Shown here piece by piece: positions 60,607-64,000 of a stretch of DNA of 64,000 bases. The notes under the pieces were generated by a model. That model was not told the DNA's origin, did no database searches, and worked only from the letters and a program-made list of their open reading frames with translations. The DNA is from Runella zeae DSM 19591 (GTDB taxonomy: Bacteria; Bacteroidota; Bacteroidia; Cytophagales; Spirosomataceae), in NCBI RefSeq assembly GCF_000423565.1, contig NZ_AUIF01000003.1:1-64000 (forward strand), written 5' to 3'. The position numbers were made by a program, and so were the translations under genes. Each line of letters starts with the position of its first letter. The stretch's first letter is position 1.

Positions 60607-63600
60607 TTACTCCACTTTTACTTTTCCACCTCCCCAGTAACTTCTAAAATCTCCCGAATACATCGCATCGGCTGAGACGGGGCCGAGGGTAAATGTGCCT
60701 TTGGTAATCACCCGCACCATGTAATAGAAGGTTTTTTCGGTACTGTTGGCAGTCGTATAGTAGTTGATACGGTCGTCGCGAATATCGAAGTGGTCGGGAG
60801 TAGTGGGGTTCTGAATCCAAGGCATATCACGTGGCTCCGTAAGGCGAGGATTTTCGATTTCAAACGCCGCAGGAAGCAAATCCGTTACTACCACATTTTC
60901 GACTGGAATACCATCAGTACTGCTGATAGATACTTTCACAACAACCAAATCGTTTTGACGAAAAGTACTCACAGGCTGTCCGTTGCGGTTCAAAAATTGA
61001 CGTCTCACTCGCAACCCAGCATCTTCTTCTACATAATTGCCAGTGGCGCTCAGACCCTCACTTTGCGCAAACCAATAGACGGAGCCTTTGCCCGAGACAG
61101 TCCCCAATCCTCGAAGGGGGCCATTGATAGCAATACTCAAATCTTTGCCATCAAACTGATAGCCTTTGCCGTTGAGGGTTAGATTGGCCGTGGCCGTGCT
61201 TGTTGCGTTTTTCTTTGCCAACTTGCCCAAAGCCAAGAAGGCAAATGCCGCCTCTTGGGTATTGAGGTAAGGCGTGGCATTGAGTGCTTGCGACAATCGC
61301 CTTGCCAATGTAGGAATTTGTAATTGATTTGGATCTGACTCTATAAGCGTATTGAGGGTCAATGCCAAGTTGCGAATAGGGGAAGCAAAGCTGCCGCTTA
61401 GTTGGCGTGGAGATTGTTTTTCGGGAAGATTAGCAGGGAGCAAATCTTTGTAGCTTCGTTCGTCGCCTATTTGTTTGAAAGCCGAAGCAAGCAAATACCT
61501 CGAATCGGGGGTAAGCAATTGTTGATTTTGTTTGTAATAATTCATGGAGGCGCGGTTGGCTTTTCCTCCCAAAGCCAAAGTATAAAGCCCATAGATAGAC
61601 GTGCGACTAGCGATGTTTACTTGGGTATAATTTCCCGCTTCGTCTAAAATATATTCTGACTCGGTAGCTAATGACCCTGTTTTGGTGGTCAAGTAATCTA
61701 GCATTCGCCCAAGTGACGAAACATTGATTTCAAAACCAGCCTCTTGAGCTTCGAGCAAAAAATGAGTGGCATACGCAGTGCCCCATGCCGATTCCTCCGT
61801 ACCAGCAGGCCAGTAGCTCACAGCACCACTAGGAAGCTGCATACTTTCAATTTTCTGAATAGCTGCTTGGACATTGAAATTAGGATTAAAATCGCTCGCG
61901 CCTGTTTTGACAACATAGGTTTTGGGGGCAATACTTTTGGCAATATCTGCAAAATAAATTTGAGGAAAAGCCTTCGAAATCGTCTGCTCAATACAACCAT
62001 GTGGATACCCCAGAAGATAATCAAGTGCTTTGGCGTATTGAACCATAGGCGAGCGACTTACGATGATTTTGCTACTTACAGTATTAGGAATAAGATCATT
62101 GCCTCTTAAATCAATCATTCCTTGACTACCTGCCGCAATACTACCCGATTGAGCGGTTTTGAGGAGGGAAGAAGCGGGGCGAACCGTTAGCTCGGTTTTT
62201 TCTACAAACTTCTCTTTTCCATTGTTGACCGTCACGGTGATAGTGCCTGTTCCCATAGCCTGAGCCGCTTTCACTACAAAAGCCGTGCGGTTTTCTTTTT
62301 CGGGGGCAATAGAAAGCCGTTGGGCATTGGTAGAAAGAGATTGAAGTTTTCCATTTACGGCGATGCTAGCGGTGACATTGGCCGCATTTTTTTCAGTATT
62401 AGAAATATTGACAGGTACTATTATTTCATCACCAGGACTCAAAAAACGAGGCAAAGCGGTACTGATTACGATAGGGTCAGCGACTTTCATGTTTTTGTTG
62501 GCTGAGCCAAATTCGTTGTCTTTGTACGCTACGGCCATGATGCGCAAATCTCCCGAAAACTGAGGAATATCGACTTCAAATTCGGCTTCTCCACTGAAAC
62601 CGCTATTGAGCTGCCCCGACCAATAAGCCACTAGATTTACCCGTCCATTGGAGAGCGGGTTAATTCGTTTTTCTAAATCATAACCATCACCTCCTACACT
62701 GCTCGAAGAAGCCAATGATAGCTCAGGAAAAAGGAAAGGATACAAGTCATGACTACTGACTTCTAAAGCACGTTTTTGATAGAAAAAGCCGTGTATATCA
62801 GGCGTTTGAAAATTCTTGATTTGCAAAATTCCCTCATCTACTACCGCTACTGTCACTTGTGCGTTACGGGCGGTTTTGATTTTGATTTTTTGTTTTGTTT
62901 TCGAACGCGATTTTTCCACTGCTACAATTTCCACCGGAAGCTTAGTGTCGGCATCTTCCACTTTGACGGAAGCAAAACCATGCGCCACCGTCAGAGGTAA
63001 ATCCGAATGGTCAAGGGGGCGAATGAGCGTGGCAGTCAGGAATACATTGGGTAAATGTTTGCCTTCCAACGAAAATTTAAAAACCGCCGATTTATTGTCT
63101 GTTTCTAGGTAGTGGTACTCCAATACACTATTTCTTTCTAAGGTGACTAGGAGTTTTCCAGCAAAAGGCGTTTTAAACAAAACCGTGGCTTTGTCGCCAA
63201 CCTGATAGGTAGGTTTGTCAAATTCCATCAAAACTTCACCTTCGTTGCTGACTTCAAAGGAGGAGGCCGAAGTGTTTCCCCAACCATAGGCATAAAACTT
63301 CGTCATTGTGTAGCCATTAGCATTGCTACGACGGATTCTGATTTCGTATTCGCCCGATACGGTGGGCACATAGCGTACTTCAGAGAAACCATTTTTGAAG
63401 GAAACCAGATTGGAATAGACCACTTTCTCGCGCTTTTTGGAAGCATATCGCAATTGGTCATTTTGCTTTTCTACGACGGTCTGGTAGTCCATTCGGATAA
63501 TGTCAACTTGGGCCGTAGCCGAGGGTTTGGCATTTCCGTCTTTATCTACCGCTACCAGCCCAATAGGCACGGGTGCGTTCAGGCCCACGTAGCTATCATT

Positions 63601-64000
63601 CATTTTGACCCCATAAAAAATATCTTGTGTATAAACATCAAAGCGTTTGAGGCGATTGACGGGGCGGCCTGTTTCATCAAAAACCGTTACGTAAATTTTC
63701 CCTTCCAACACGCCCAAATCTTGGTGCGTGGCCGGAATTTGAAAATCTTGTTTGGCTATTCCGTTTTCATCGGTAGTGCCTTGCCTTACCACATTCTCAA
63801 ATTTGGTAGTACTACTCGGAATCTCAAAGATGTATTCTTTAAATTTTGAGGCAGTAAATGCTTTTCGCTTGAGCGAAAACTCCATTTCGTAGTTGCGACC
63901 CGAAGCAGGCGGACCAAATAAATTAAGGGCGGTGGCACTGAGTTGAACTGTTTGACCCGAACGGTAAAATTCTTGATTGCTTCTAACATCTACCTTGATG
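60607..64000 (-). CDS. Alpha-2-macroglobulin family protein (5' end off window)
   Basis: At least 1130 residues, incomplete at its N-terminus because the frame continues past 64000 (an internal Met at 63885 is not the true start; upstream codons read IKVDVRSNQEFYRSGQTVQL). It resembles bacterial alpha-2-macroglobulins: MG2-type strands (YVGLNAPVPIGLVAVDKDGN), an A2M core (FSPGDEI-like and AVVDEGILQIKNFQTPD), and the thioester motif GCIEQT at ~61986-62000. C-terminal thioester-domain helices and a receptor-like strand region follow. The protein would trap proteases in the periplasm or at the surface. It is convergent with the PorE-like gene. Confidence 0.88.
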   Translation of the reverse strand, partial: IKVDVRSNQEFYRSGQTVQLSATALNLFGPPASGRNYEMEFSLKRKAFTASKFKEYIFEIPSSTTKFENVVRQGTTDENGIAKQDFQIPATHQDLGVLEGKIYVTVFDETGRPVNRLKRFDVYTQDIFYGVKMNDSYVGLNAPVPIGLVAVDKDGNAKPSATAQVDIIRMDYQTVVEKQNDQLRYASKKREKVVYSNLVSFKNGFSEVRYVPTVSGEYEIRIRRSNANGYTMTKFYAYGWGNTSASSFEVSNEGEVLMEFDKPTYQVGDKATVLFKTPFAGKLLVTLERNSVLEYHYLETDNKSAVFKFSLEGKHLPNVFLTATLIRPLDHSDLPLTVAHGFASVKVEDADTKLPVEIVAVEKSRSKTKQKIKIKTARNAQVTVAVVDEGILQIKNFQTPDIHGFFYQKRALEVSSHDLYPFLFPELSLASSSSVGGDGYDLEKRINPLSNGRVNLVAYWSGQLNSGFSGEAEFEVDIPQFSGDLRIMAVAYKDNEFGSANKNMKVADPIVISTALPRFLSPGDEIIVPVNISNTEKNAANVTASIAVNGKLQSLSTNAQRLSIAPEKENRTAFVVKAAQAMGTGTITVTVNNGKEKFVEKTELTVRPASSLLKTAQSGSIAAGSQGMIDLRGNDLIPNTVSSKIIVSRSPMVQYAKALDYLLGYPHGCIEQTISKAFPQIYFADIAKSIAPKTYVVKTGASDFNPNFNVQAAIQKIESMQLPSGAVSYWPAGTEESAWGTAYATHFLLEAQEAGFEINVSSLGRMLDYLTTKTGSLATESEYILDEAGNYTQVNIASRTSIYGLYTLALGGKANRASMNYYKQNQQLLTPDSRYLLASAFKQIGDERSYKDLLPANLPEKQSPRQLSGSFASPIRNLALTLNTLIESDPNQLQIPTLARRLSQALNATPYLNTQEAAFAFLALGKLAKKNATSTATANLTLNGKGYQFDGKDLSIAINGPLRGLGTVSGKGSVYWFAQSEGLSATGNYVEEDAGLRVRRQFLNRNGQPVSTFRQNDLVVVKVSISSTDGIPVENVVVTDLLPAAFEIENPRLTEPRDMPWIQNPTTPDHFDIRDDRINYYTTANSTEKTFYYMVRVITKGTFTLGPVSADAMYSGDFRSYWGGGKVKVE

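Noticed and set aside
63885-64000. Start of the macroglobulin gene at 63885
   Set aside because: The frame stays open to 64000 with macroglobulin-like residues upstream, so the Met is internal and the gene is cut by the window edge.

Overview
The window is chromosomal DNA from a member of the Bacteroidota, most likely order Cytophagales (Spirosomaceae/Cytophagaceae-like). Evidence seen: Bacteroidota-type promoters (TTG or TTTG, 19-21 nt, then TAnnTTTG), weak Shine-Dalgarno signals, a giant SprA translocon gene and a PorE-like OmpA lipoprotein of the type IX secretion system (T9SS), a TonB-dependent receptor with a carboxypeptidase-like N-terminal domain, a Tat-type DUF1501 gene paired with a DUF1800 gene, and zinc-free ribosomal proteins (S4, S14, L36, L31 type B). 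I see no prophage, IS element, CRISPR array, integrase or tRNA. The region is mostly housekeeping.

Layout. 1-336: the 3' end of a 23S rRNA, a 5S rRNA and the rRNA operon terminator. 384-9253, all minus strand: a DUF2795 gene, an isolated nuoB-nuoC pair behind a KdsC-like HAD phosphatase gene, DUF1501/DUF1800, a sodium:solute symporter, purU and a DUF6089-type barrel; a decayed coding stretch lies at about 8059-8406. 9416-9608: a promoter and an intrinsic terminator enclose about 155 nt without an ATG and with an SRP-RNA-like loop, so probably a small RNA gene. 9628-25337: the S10-spc-alpha supercluster from rplC to rplQ, including secY, map, infA, rpmJ, rpoA and the short rpmD and rpmJ genes. 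It starts at rplC, because rpsJ/fusA/rpsG/rpsL are not upstream. It carries internal promoters before rpsH and secY and hairpins around rpsD, rpoA and rplQ. The L17 protein has an extra helix-hairpin-helix domain.

25376-33702: carA, a BASS transporter, an SDR oxidoreductase, a LysE exporter, rpmE2 (L31B), a GT2 glycosyltransferase, two periplasmic thioredoxin-fold genes, a biotin carboxylase and a DoxX protein. 33822-37113: a candidate metal-uptake locus made of a small histidine-rich membrane protein, a TonB receptor with a CxxC in its plug, and a periplasmic thioredoxin; a group III truncated haemoglobin follows. 37741-40048: a glycogen-binding-like domain protein, a Dpm1-type glycosyltransferase and hemE. 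40398-47885: sprA. 47950-53949: a thioesterase, a histidine phosphatase, pyrF, an RluE-type pseudouridine synthase, a thiolase, an EamA transporter and an aldo/keto reductase. 54014-64000: an AsmA-like protein, a PiT phosphate transporter, the PorE-like OmpA lipoprotein and, convergent with it, a thioester-type alpha-2-macroglobulin that runs off the window. An imperfectly duplicated terminator separates the last two genes.

The most unusual things are the putative small RNA ahead of rplC, the hairpins between rpsK, rpsD, rpoA and rplQ, the orphan nuoBC pair, the HAHP-protein/TonB receptor/thioredoxin locus with a perfect 16-bp inverted repeat inside the thioredoxin signal-peptide codons, and the duplicated terminator beside the macroglobulin gene. 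Small-RNA identity, metal specificity and attenuator function are inferences.
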